Origin: Micropterix aruncella
Lineage: Eukaryota; Arthropoda; Insecta; Lepidoptera; Micropterigidae
NCBI GenBank assembly: GCA_944548615.1
Contig: OX155964.1
Location: 10,602,925 to 10,666,924 of the forward strand
DNA: 64,000 nucleotides
Reading direction: 5' to 3'
Shown: piece after piece, positions 43,733 to 58,400 of the stretch
Layout: every line of letters starts with the position of its first letter
Numbering within the stretch: position 1 is the stretch's first letter
The notes under the pieces: generated by a model
The model's database searches: none
The model's input: only the letters and a program-made list of their open reading frames with translations
Told to the model about the DNA's origin: nothing
Translations under genes and position numbers: made by a program

Positions 43733-45192
43733 CTACGACGTATTGTCTCGATCAGTTAGTTTCTCCTGTATATCATTGAATGTCATTTTTTTCGTTTCCG
43801 GTGCCAGAAAATAAATATATACTCCAGTTAGGAATAAACAGAACGCAAACAAATAAAAAGCGACGAATCCGCCGAAAGCAGAGTCAATTACTTGGAAAAG
43901 TTTAGTCACTACAAAGCTTAGCACAGTCTGATAGGAGCAGATGATGCAAATGCTCCAAGATTTGATGGAAGCCGGGAACATCTCGCTGATGATGACGTTT
44001 GGTACAGGAAATAGACCGAGAGCCATTGACATGGTGAATCCGAAGATTCCAATCATCGCCATCCAGGAGAAGGATGCGTCTATGATCCCTCTCTGGGATA
44101 AAAGGAGGTACGTGCCTGTGAGGAGGTTCATGGCGCACGCGCCTACGCATGATATAAGGAGGAGCAGTTTGCGGCCGCCGCAGTCGACTACCGCCGAAGA
44201 GATCCAAAAAAACAAGAGATTGGTGGAGGCGAGAACGGCGACTGCGTCCGGTGGATTTAGCGGCGAGTCAATATCGCGGAATATCTTCTCAGTGTACGAC
44301 GATATTGCAAAGCTTCCAGAAAATTGCTCACCGAAGTAAATCACCATCGCCAAAAACAATATTTTAAGGTTTCTTATCTTAGTAATTTCTTTTAACGTAT
44401 CGACGAATCCAAACGTTACATCCCTTTCGAGAAACAGAGATATCGATGCGAATTCTTTCACCACGGTTTCCTCTTTCTTAACGCCTCGCAATTTCATCAG
44501 TGATTTTAACGCCTCTTTTCTCCGTCCGGTTTTTTCATAAAAATAAGGCGATTCCGGAGCAAAAATAAACGTCGCTACTAACAATACAGGAATTAAAGAA
44601 ACGCTGATGCTTAGCCCTAGCAAAGTAGTCCTCGGTCCGATTATCGAAGAATATAATGCACCAACACTCACAAATGAACAGGACAGAGCCAGCATGGCGC
44701 CTCTACGTTTATTCTCAGAAATTTCCGCAACGTAAATTGGGCTCGAAGATGCAGTTATCCCACAGCCCAACCCGATCAAAAACCTCGCGAACGCAAATCC
44801 GATAAACCCATGCGCGAGAAGAGTGATCAGCCAGCCGCTTATGTAGAAGATGGATGCGACGAGTTGCGTCTTCTTTCTTCCAATTCTATCGACTAGGTTC
44901 AAGGTGATCAAAGGTCCGACCGCAAATCCTAGGGGAAGCATTGATGCTATCCAAGATATTTGGTCGGAGTCTAAGCGGTAGTCAAAAACGGGGTTAGAAA
45001 GATGAGTCATCGCTGGCGACATCCAACCCAGGGACGCACCGCCTGAAGCCATAGCTAGAGATGCTGAAACAACGAAAATGGATATTAAGCAACTGTGATA
45101 AATCCTAATAGTTCAAAAGATGTACCTGAAAGAGACGCCAGTAACTGCGGCCATACTGAATATTTCTCTGATACTTCTTTGAAACTCTGCAT
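43733..45192 (-). CDS. Tret1-like facilitated sugar (trehalose) transporter, complete
   Basis: Major facilitator superfamily sugar porter of the plasma membrane, probably carrying trehalose or another haemolymph sugar. Exon 1 is 45192-45126 (ATG, start MQSFKEVSEKYSVWPQLL), intron 45125-45064 (62 bp, GTACAT...TTTCAG, phase 1), exon 2 45063-43733. Total 465 residues, normal for the family, with 12 expected membrane spans. Motifs: DRIGRKK (81-87), R at 116 and PIYVAEISENKRRG (131-144), PESPYF (192-197), a QFSG box about residue 270 where relatives have QLSG, and PETKK (from 444). All diagnostic motifs are intact and the frame is clean, so it is likely functional. It shares strand and family with the gene at 52165-62629. 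Substrate is inferred from family only. Confidence 0.93.
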
Positions 45193-45336
45193 TCTCGTGA
45201 TAGTCTCTACTACAAATAATCGCCGTTCATGTTGTATAATATCTTTAGCAAATGATATTCAGCCATCTGCTAAGTCGCTTATTCTATAACCCCTTTTATT
45301 AGCGCTCTAATCAGGGTCGGATTTTTGGCCAAATTA

Positions 45337-45338
<2 letters not shown>
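45193..45338 (-). promoter_or_regulatory. Probable promoter/5' UTR of sugar transporter 1
   Basis: Only 146 bp separate the start codon from the next TA array. A weak TATA-like ATATTATACA lies about 50 nt upstream of the ATG on the minus strand. No firm initiator seen. Confidence 0.3.

Positions 45339-45426
<88 letters not shown>
45339..45426. repeat. (TA)n microsatellite 2
   Basis: 88 bp of pure TA just upstream of sugar transporter 1. Confidence 0.97.
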
Positions 45427-45430
<4 letters not shown>

Positions 45431-45474
45431 TATTTGATAAGGTTTGTTATTAAAAATAATTAATAACAAATTTA

Positions 45475-45774
45475 ATTATTATTACAAACCTTATCAAATA
45501 TAACAATATTATACTGTTTTCTACAATGTTTCTTTATAATTTTTAAATATTATACAATTTTATATAGGTTTACCCTATTTTGATAACATTATACAATCTT
45601 TATTATAAACTTCTCTGCCAGAAATTAAGATTGAAGTTTCTTCTTTCATTTCATTGAGCATATGGAGGTTTTTTTATTTTTATTTCGATTTAATGGCTCG
45701 TTGATAACAAACTCAGCCAATTGTATCATATTTTAAATGTTGGTAGCATTCGAAATTTGAATTATTTCGTAATG
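45475..45774. repeat. Inverted segmental duplication, left arm
   Basis: Almost the reverse complement of 47464-47745 (shared: CTCAGCCAATTGTATCATAT, ATGTTGGTAGCATTCGAAAT, AGATTGAAGTTTCTTC). The arms flank the I-type LINE and the largest TA array. Confidence 0.85.
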
Positions 45775-45782
45775 TCACTTTC

Positions 45783-47360
<1,578 letters not shown>

Positions 47361-47463
47361 AACACAAAATGCCTCCAATTGAAACGAATTAAAAGCGAAA
47401 AAATCAAAAATTAAACAAATTGATCACTTCGGCAAAGCCGTGACATAAATAAAGGTGACATAT

Positions 47464-47745
47464 CGAAATAATTCAAATTTCGAATGCTACCAACATTTAA
47501 AATATGATACAATTAGGCTGAGTTTGTTATTAACGAGCCATTAAATCGAAATAAAAATAAAAAAAACTCCATATGCTTAATGAAATGAAAGAAGAAACTT
47601 CAATCTTAATTTATGGCAGAGTTTATAAAAAAGGCTGTATAATGTTATGAAAATACGGTAAACCAGTATAAAATTGTATAATATAAAAAAATATGTAAAG
47701 AAACATTGTAGAAAACAGTATTATATTTTTATATTTAATAAGTTT
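47464..47745. repeat. Inverted segmental duplication, right arm
   Basis: Counterpart of 45475-45774; runs directly into the second copy of the 245-bp direct repeat. Confidence 0.85.
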
Positions 47746-47990
47746 TGTAAAGAAATCCGGTTATAGGATGAGGTTTTTATTTAAAATAAAATTAGTAAAA
47801 GCTACTTAAAAAGCAGCGAAGGAAATCCCAGCTTGGATCGGGAAATGCTAATATTTGAATGAGATAGGTATACTTATGGATGTGCACGACTTTCGACTGT
47901 GCAATGTAAGTTTAAAGGTCCTTTTGCAGTCGACTAACGATCACTATTCATCCATATATCTCAAAAATCAAGCTAATCCTTTGTCTAATC
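47743..47990 (+). repeat. Segmental direct duplication, copy 2
   Basis: See 47111-47360. It is followed, like copy 1 is preceded, by a TA array, so unequal exchange or slippage at the arrays is the likely cause. Confidence 0.88.
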
Positions 47991-47999
47991 TATATAAAT

Positions 48000-49525
<1,526 letters not shown>

Positions 49526-51091
49526 TTACTGCAACGAAGTACCTACCTATTGGCCTTTGTTATATTTGTATATACTTATTTTTTGTGTCTTAGTTATTTA
49601 CTTTTCAGTTTTTATCGCCATAGAAAATGAATAAATAGATGAGATCGACCTTGGCCAAGCATTATGTGAAGATTTCAGGGTTGAATCCTTTGAGCGGCGG
49701 TTAATCCGCCGTTAACTTTAGTAAAGGTGACATGATACCTGGAAACGACCATATTTGAAGAATTTTAGTTTTATTAGTTTAAAAAAAAATATAAGCTTTA
49801 ATTTAAAAAAGTTTCTAAGTGAATACCTCGATAAGGAACCAATTTAAAATTTGGACTCAAGAAAGTTGCCCATTGCCTTGGATATTAAGGCTTTAAACTG
49901 ACTTCGAAAACTTTCCGGCGCGATTACTCCTACAATATAAGCAGTGAATGTGTTTTATTATAATTTCATTATATTAACTGGTTAATTCTGTGGGGCAGCA
50001 CTTAGCCATATTTACTATTTAGACCCTAAATTAATTACAATAAAACATGAGAGCGCTCTGAGAGTTACGCTAAATATACTTTGCCATTAACACCCTTATA
50101 CCACCACTGCGTAAAGATAGTTCTTCTGTGCTAGCGCTGCGATAGAGCATTTAATATGCGCCCGGTCGCCGCCGCGAGCGGACGTGGAATAGGCGCTTGA
50201 CGCTTCGTCAACGCTGGATTTTTATTGGTCAAACCCTACAAAATTAACCCCGCTTATTTTTTCGCGTGTCCGCCCATATCGGATATTTTTCTGAGGTCTC
50301 ATGTTGCCTTAAGAGGTTTATGAAATGAAAAGCGGTGAGTTTGCATACGAGGGGCAACAGTTCGCACAGTTGTACCTCTGATTATTCATTAAAACCTCAG
50401 TTATTTTCGGTTGGCGAATCTGGCTCATCATCAATTAGGCGCCCGTCAATCACTGCTTAGTATTCTGCAGCCATTTGTTATTAGAGAAAAATAATAGGTT
50501 TATTAGGTTGGATGGGTAGGTATCTTTTTGCGTAATTAACCTGATAAGCGATTCATCTAAAAATATTTACTGTTGTGTACCATACCTTACCAACGTTTTA
50601 TTTAGACTGGGACTTGTTATTTTTTGAAAATAGGCAAGTCGCTTAAGTCATTCCTCTTTAATTAAAATTTATTTCCTCTGGCACTTCAGTTAAATAGCCC
50701 TACCAATAGTTTAACCTCCGATATCCCTTTCCCTTATCAAGAAATATAAAAAAAATTAGTTCGGTCATTTTCGCCTTCTTTTTACTGCATTGTTATTCCT
50801 TGGGTCATTTACCTCGATCAAAAATTAAACCAGGCCATTGTGCAAAATAAGTATATACCCATCGTGCAACAATCCCGTTTTATTTTTAACTTGTCGCTGT
50901 CACGTCAGTTGTCATTTTGATGTATTTTGGCGTCGGCTGGGAATCACAAGTCTCGAAATGTTTATCTTCTGACCAATCTTCGTCAGTGATATTTTAAAAT
51001 AAATATCTCGTGCAAATATTATGTTTTATGTATAATCATAACTTGTTCTAAATATAATTATAATTATGGTTTTTTATAGAATGACGGTATC
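49526..51091. other. Intergenic DNA between the two transporter genes
   Basis: No coding region. A GC-rich patch (50158-50225, CGGTCGCCGCCGCGAGCGG) has no assigned function. Confidence 0.35.
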
Positions 51092-51250
51092 GGCTATTTT
51101 CAGCGATAAAAAGCTATGCCCGGATTCATATTAAATTCATTATTTGAGAAAGGTTGCAATGTCTGCAATGCATTGGAAGCCTGTGGGCTTCCAATGCCTA
51201 TGTGAATCCGGGCATAGCATTTACCGTATAAAATAGCTTATTGGCTATTT
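51092..51250. repeat. Palindromic MITE / long hairpin
   Basis: The outer arms GGCTATTTT...AAAGCTATGCCCGGATTCA and TGAATCCGGGCATAGC...AAAATAGC pair over ~40 bp. An inner perfect stem GCATTGGAAGCC-TGTG-GGCTTCCAATGC (51170-51197) closes the loop. Only 159 bp. Either a small MITE or a hairpin-RNA precursor shape. Confidence 0.75.
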
Positions 51251-52107
51251 TACAACAACAAACTATTCAACAGAGTGTTGCATAATCTGACTGCAGAATA
51301 CGTTTTTTTATATAGTTTATATAGGTACTTAGTTAGCTATTTCTATGTTAAAATATCCAATATTCCAAAGGTGTCAGCGGTTTGTCTTCCTTATTTGGTG
51401 TTATATAAAATGACTCTGTATTGCACAATGGTTAAATTGCCTTCTGATGTTGACATTTAAAGTTAGATACGTCGTGACACGATACGCAAAACAGCCACGT
51501 CAATTTGAAAGAAAAATGGGAGAAATATTCTGTAGTTAGATTTACACCAGCTACATTAAGAGTTTGACCCTGTACTATGTGGATGGTTTATGCAAATACA
51601 GACTCGAACAAGGAATTACACTGGTTTAAAATTGAAAAGCAAGTGTAATGGAATGGAATTTGAAAATCATTAATAATTATAAAATTGACGGATAACGCAC
51701 ACCGAGTCTCGTCGGGAATTTAGAATCTGCAGGCATATTACCACAGTAAAATTATAAGCTAATTACGTGCATTGTGTATATAGCTAAGATATAAAAAATA
51801 TAACATAACATACGACTCTGTGTAAGCATCAGATGAAGCCTCTTTTAGCAGCAATTATTTTAAACCTCACTCTGTAATTCATTCGTTGGCTTTCCCAAAT
51901 AAAAATATGAAATTGAAGCAGTTGACGCAGAATTGAACCTATCTTGTTATATTCATATGTTGGCTGTGTTTGATCACTCAACGAAAATTCTAGAAAGCAA
52001 CAATATGTATAAATTATTATTGGACCTTTTGACAGTTTTATTTGTAAGCAAAGTAAGTAGGTATCACTACCTGTTCACAAAACAAAGGTATTCTTATATG
52101 AAATATA
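51251..52107. other. Intergenic DNA
   Basis: No gene recognised; short open frames here lack any domain. Confidence 0.35.
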
Positions 52108-52113
52108 TTTATT
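52108..52113 (-). promoter_or_regulatory. Polyadenylation signal of sugar transporter 2
   Basis: AATAAA on the minus strand about 52 nt after the stop codon at 52165. Confidence 0.55.
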
Positions 52114-52164
52114 GTCAATTTTCAATATGAAAGAGGTAACAACGATGACTTTTCAGATCTTATT

Positions 52165-52413
52165 TTATGCGGGTAGTTTTAATTTTTTCATTCGCACCTC
52201 TGCGAACTCCCTCACTATGTCGTCGATCGGCCTCTTCTTGGTCTCGGGCGCGAAAAACAACGTGTAAAAAAGTCCAATCAAAGAGGCCGCAGCGTAGAAC
52301 CACACAACACTGTGAATTCCAAATCGACCCACTAAAGGAGTCAACGATGTGAGATGCAAGATGGCACAGAGCCACATCACGTTCAGGGCCAGGACTGTGA
52401 GGGTGCTTCTGAC
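52165..52413 (-). CDS. Sugar transporter 2, last exon
   Basis: Acceptor TTTTTCAG before 52413. 82 residues: VRSTLTVLALNVMWLCAILH ... then FYTLFFAPETKKRPIDDIVR, ending KLKLPA and stop. Contains the terminal PETK box and the last two membrane spans. Confidence 0.9.
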   Translation of the reverse strand, partial: VRSTLTVLALNVMWLCAILHLTSLTPLVGRFGIHSVVWFYAAASLIGLFYTLFFAPETKKRPIDDIVREFAEVRMKKLKLPA

Positions 52414-55400
52414 CTGAAAAATGGGAAAAAGTGATATTTACTCTTCATTTTAGCACGTCTTTGAGGTGCTTACTACTACAACTACAAGGTACCAACCTGA
52501 AAATCAAAGACTTCAGACAGTAGGACCAGCGGGATCGATGCAGGGCCTACGACATTTGAAAACAATCCAAGAGACATCCCCGCGAATGTCAACCCTGGTA
52601 CCCAATCTGGTGCTGCAATGTTGTTTTCCAAGATAAAGAACCATATCGCCAGTATAACCAAACACACTGATCCGCAAGCATATGATAAGATGAGCAGTGT
52701 CTGGAAATAGAATATAGCAAATTATGAGACTGAAGAAGCTTGTAATGATGTTCATTAAAAAATATTAACGCACTCTTCTCCCAAGTCTATCTACCAGTAT
52801 CATTGCGAATAGTCCACCAGAAACCGCAATTATCCCCAATATAATTGCAGAACCAAATTCAGTAGCTGCCCAAGTAGTTTCTATAGTTGCTCGAAATAAT
52901 CTGCTGGCGTGGTCAACCATGAATATTCCTCCACTCCAAATATGTACAATCAGCAGCACGGACACTAGTCTCAGCGCTCGACGATCGGCTGGTTCGTTAA
53001 CTGAAAACATATCACGTTTACAATTAGGAGAATGCCACTCTTTAGGCCCACCCTCCAATAACAATAAACCCATGTCATACGAAAGATTTTTTAATGTAAT
53101 ATACTTATATGACAGCTCTTCTATATTCGTTGTGGGTAAACATTTATATATGGCAATAGATAACGATAGTGGTTGGTTATAATTGGTAAATCGCATCAGA
53201 GATGCGAGACAAAGCGGGCGGAAGGGCTGCAATCATCGATATGATATGTCACATAGGCCATCAGCTGTTGGTTGGCTTTCGTTTCATGCTGTATCACTTT
53301 TTTCTTGTATATTTTCTTACTTTGAGCAATAAAGAATACATAGTAATAATAATAATAAATAGATAATAATATTATTATCTGTTAACATACATTTCTCGAC
53401 AGAGACCTAATATAAAACTCAAATACCACTAAGATATTAGGGGCGGGATTTAGTTTTTAAATATAACTAAAATATGTCTAAATTCATGCTTATATCGCTG
53501 GTGTTCCCAGGGCTCATACAAATAGTAGCACTCTCCTTTAAACCACCTTTTCTACCCTTTGCCGTTGGGGAAGTTTGGTGGTAGTTGCCATTTTTCCCTA
53601 TTTTCACATTATATTATGTCAATTTTAAAAGTAAATGGATGACGGACATATGGCACCACTGCCTCGTTGATCAACAAATAAATAATAATATATAAAAAGA
53701 ATAATAAACACGACTGCCGTTACCGAAAGGGAACTATAGTATTTATAATTATTTTTATTGCGGTTTTTTTATGAGATATTTGTGGTTTATGTATTTATCC
53801 ATACATGTATATTTACGGAATGTACTCAATCAAACTTTTTATTTGACACTAAACACGATATATTTATGTTAATTTATTGACATTTGGACATTTAGACAAA
53901 AACTTCGTTGATATTTGGATAGTTAAGGTACCCTATGACACTCGGGATGACATAACGATTCTAAAAAATACTACACACTTCTAAATCGGACAACATCTTT
54001 ACTGAAGGGATACCTACTTATACTGTGTTTTCCTTAATCCCAACATCGCTCATTGAAATTTGTAAAAGCATTAACTCATTAAAGTAGTCTTGTTCCTCAG
54101 GTATTGATCCTAACTAGTGATATTTATAGATTTGGGAAGGGTTATTTAAGTTCACTAATATCGTTCATAATAAATCTAAGAATATTTCCAACATGAGTTC
54201 AATGTGCAAAAATCGTGCCTGTTTTCAAGTGCGGCGATAAATTCGATGTAAATAATTGTAAGTCAATTTATAGTAGGCTAGTAGACTTATATAAAATAGG
54301 CTAGTAGAATATCTGGATATCAATAGTCTTTTATCGTCCAACCAATATGGCTTTAGGCGGGAAATGGGTACGGCTGATGCTATTGGAAAGGCCACAAAAA
54401 CCATAGCAGAGCTCGTCGACAAGGGATATCTTGCTATTTTTCTCGACTTATCTTGTCTTGCTATTTTTCTTGCTATTTTCCTTGCTTACCGTCCTTATCC
54501 AAGGCGCTCACGATATCCTTTTAAAACGACTACTGACCATAGGTGTCAAAGATAAAAATTGAAAATGGTTTTAAAGCTACGTATCTGAAAGGACGCAAAT
54601 CACTTCGATCGCTGATATTTCCAGCGACGTGAGAAGTCTCTCATACGGCGTGCCACAGGGAAGTGTTTTGAGGCCTATTTTGTTCCTTATATAAATAAAT
54701 GACCTCTCAACCTGACACCCAGTAAAACTATATCATTTGCATATGATACGGTAATCATTTTTAACGGCAGTAGCTGGCAGCATGTTTTCACAAAGGCCAA
54801 TAAGGAAATGGACAATGTTAAAGAATGGCTGGATGACTCACTACTTACACTTAATATCGAAAAAACTAAGTATTTAACATTCAGCATAGATAAGAGAGGA
54901 CAGCCACCAGATACCAACTCTATAAGTATCCATCAATGCATGAACCGTTATCAATGCAATCGTGAGTCACTGCGATAAGTACTGTCTCTAAAATAATTGG
55001 GCATAGTTGTAGATAATAAGCTGAGACGGGCTGATCATATAGACTAAATGTCTGCGAGGATCAGACGTCTGGCATATATATTTGTAGACTTAAGGAATAT
55101 TCTAGGCCCCAAAACATTAAAAACTACCTGTATGCCTTGTGTCAAAGCATTTTGTGTTACGAAATCATTGGGTGGGGAGGTTGCTCCAAAACAATTATCC
55201 ATCAAGAAGAGGTAGCACAGAAGCTGATAATTAAAATTATCAACGATAAACCGTACAGATACCCTTCGGAAAAACCCTTTTGAAGAGTTCAGTGTACTTG
55301 AAGTAAGGCAACTTTATTTGAAATTTTGTCTGGTTTTTATTCTATTTCAAAATAAGAGAGCGTCCACACAACAAACACGTCGAACAAGGCGATCCGTGGC

Positions 55401-58400
55401 GGATATGATAGACGTCCGTCGAACGAAAACATCTTTTGGTCAGAGGCATCTTATGAGTATAGGCCCCAGGATATACAACAAATTTGATGAGTCGATAAGG
55501 ATTGTATACAATAAAGGCAAATTTAAAAAACGGTGTCACGGGTGGCTTCTGAATGAAGCTCGGCATATTAGCCACCAAATATTTGACCTTCTTATGTAGA
55601 TATATTTAATTTAAATAAATTGTATTATTATTATTATTATAATTTTGTTAAATCGCTGTTCTTGTGTTTCTGTTATTTTTTTAATTCAATTATATTAAAA
55701 TATATATTTTAAATTGTAACATGGACATTTTATATATAATTTTATCCTCTGACTATTTAAATTTGATTCTTTAGGTATTTATTGCGATATTATTTTTTTC
55801 CATTTATTGCGATTCATTAATATTATTCTTTATTTATCACGGTATTATATTATTATTATTCAATTCGATTATTTCGCCATTTATTGAATGTTATTTTTCC
55901 ATCCGTAATGATTATTTACTTTTCATGTGTTATTAAAATTCCTTTACCACCTATCTTATTATGCATTGTAGGATGGATATGTTTTAGATATTATTCGTAG
56001 ACTGACAGACTAAAAGACGCATTTACACGTAGATGACTTAGTTTATAGATTAATAATTATCTTGTACCTACGGTGTTTATTATTTTAGTTATTTTTAATA
56101 TTATTTGATGTTAGCATATTTTTAAAATTAGGTAGTCTAAAGTATGCACAAGCCACTGTTTACTTGGTACGCTTGCCTTAGTGCGGGCCTAGGCCTAGTT
56201 AGGCGTCGTTGATTTGAAAAAAATGCGGTCTGCGGTGCTCTCTATTTTGCTACTAGTTACAATTAAGCCTCTAGTGTTAATGTTACTATGTATTACAGTG
56301 AAAATTTTGCTTTTCTTTAAATAAATAAATAAATTGGCATCTCCAGCTCATATTCTCTTAGCATTCGGCGACCTCAATCATGACCTTACCGTTACCTTAC
56401 CTTACCGACCTTACCTTACTGTTACCGGTTCAGGTTATAAACTGAGGGAAATTCTCGACCTGTTTCAACTTCACTAAATTCAACTTCATCATTAACGATC
56501 GAGAAAACACTTTGTTAGATGTCATATGCGTTAATGCCTCTCTTCTTAAAGCAACACAAACCAAAGCCAAGTATTTAAAATTTCAATACCGTCCCTTAAA
56601 TATAATCAATTCTAATTTATTTAATAATATAGTCACATCAGTCCATTGTCCAAAAATCTCTTTTCATGGTCTTACGTTTCCATCTTAACTTCTCTCATCG
56701 TAAGCCTCTAATACTAAGCATGCCCTCTCAAGCTTCCACAACAAAACAAAAGCATACCCCTTGAGTTGAGGCTGAGTGAGGAGCTAAAATATATGATCAC
56801 TCGTAAAGATAAACTCTGTAAAAACCAACATAAATATCATACAATTTTTAGTCAATACAAGAATCTAAAAAACAAATAAACTCCTTTACAAAAACTTCTA
56901 ATTAGCATATTCTCACTCGCATGTCACTTTAATCAAAGTAATTTCAAACTACTGTGGAATAAATGGCAGTTTTCTTAAATCCATGTGGTAAATCCCCTCC
57001 TTAAATTCCCGATTCTTTTAATGACCCGAAACAATTAAATATTTATTTCTCATCCTGTGCTAGTGCCAATTCAGCTGATCCTATTATTATCTAATAAATC
57101 ATACTACTCGCTATATAAAAAACTACCTTCAAGCTTTCTTCACCTCTGACACCAATCATGCAATTACAATATGAATCAACCAATTTTTAAATCTAACTCC
57201 CTCGGAATTGATTGTTCTGATTAAAAGGATTAAACTTGTCCTTCTATATGGCATTTATTACAAATCGGCATTCATTAACTAATGAACCTTCCCTACATCC
57301 TGAAAACTTCTCTAATGACCTCTTTCCCCAAAAAAGCTAGCATAGCTAGTCTAGATGACCTACTTCTCTAATGACCTCTTTCCCCAAAAAAGCTAGCATA
57401 GCTAGTCTAGATGACCTACTTTCTATCAACAACCCTTGCCTCTCTAAAATGGCAGAAAAAGCGGTTCTTTCTTAAATTAACCTATTCATTTTCAGTCGGG
57501 TTTTCGAAATCATAGTAAAATGAAAGCTCTATATTATTAGTTAATCATATGGAAAACAAGCATCTTACACTTCTCTTTCAATTAGCTCTTCTGGATCATG
57601 GATTAAGAGGTTTATCTTAATCTAAATTTTTTATTTTTATTTTATTTATTTAGTATTACACAAGTTCGTTTGTACAGTTTACCATATCATGTTGTATATA
57701 TATATGTGACGTTAGCAAAAAACTGATTCTCGAGGATATATAGTAATGAATAAAAGTCGCCTAACTAGGCCAGGGCCTGTTCTAAGGCAGACTTTATAAA
57801 ATATTGCTTAAATGTATCTAATCAAATTACTAAATAATTGTTATATAAAAAAAAATAAAAAAAAATAAAATTAAAACAATTAAAATTTGTAGAAATTCTA
57901 TTACTATGACAATAATTATTAAAGTGTATAGTAAAAGTAAAAATATGTTTGAAAGTAAAAATATATGTCTAAAATTGAAGAATAATGTGAAAAATTAATA
58001 TACAAAAAATTAATATACAATATTCAACATTCCATTGATGTTTTCCCTGCCTTCTTTAATAAGCCACCTAGAAACCGATTTTTTAAATTTGTTTTTGGTT
58101 TCAATGCGTTTAACGACATCAGGCAGGTAGTTGTACATTCTCGGTGCTATGAAGTTGAAATGTCTCTGTCCGAAAGTCGTACGGGTTCTTGGCACTATCA
58201 TATCGTCATTCTTAGCAGCTCTGGAGAGTCTCACTCGTGCGTTAATAAGTGGCATTTTGAATTTTGCGTGTATCAAGGCTATCTTAATGTACAACAGTCT
58301 TGGGTCCAAAATATTACTATCTTTATATAACTGGTTCGTAGGATATCGATACGGTTTACGCTCGATAATTTTTAGTATACACTTATGCGCTACTTCAAGA

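Noticed and set aside
43902..44339. Frames on both strands overlapping sugar transporter 1
   Set aside because: Shadows of the transporter coding frame.
51275..52130. Two short plus-strand frames in the intergenic region
   Set aside because: AT-rich chance frames without start context, splice signals or domains.
53001..53232. Open frame continuing upstream of the exon at 53000
   Set aside because: A strong acceptor (GTTTTCAG) lies at its start and the upstream residues do not resemble sugar transporters.
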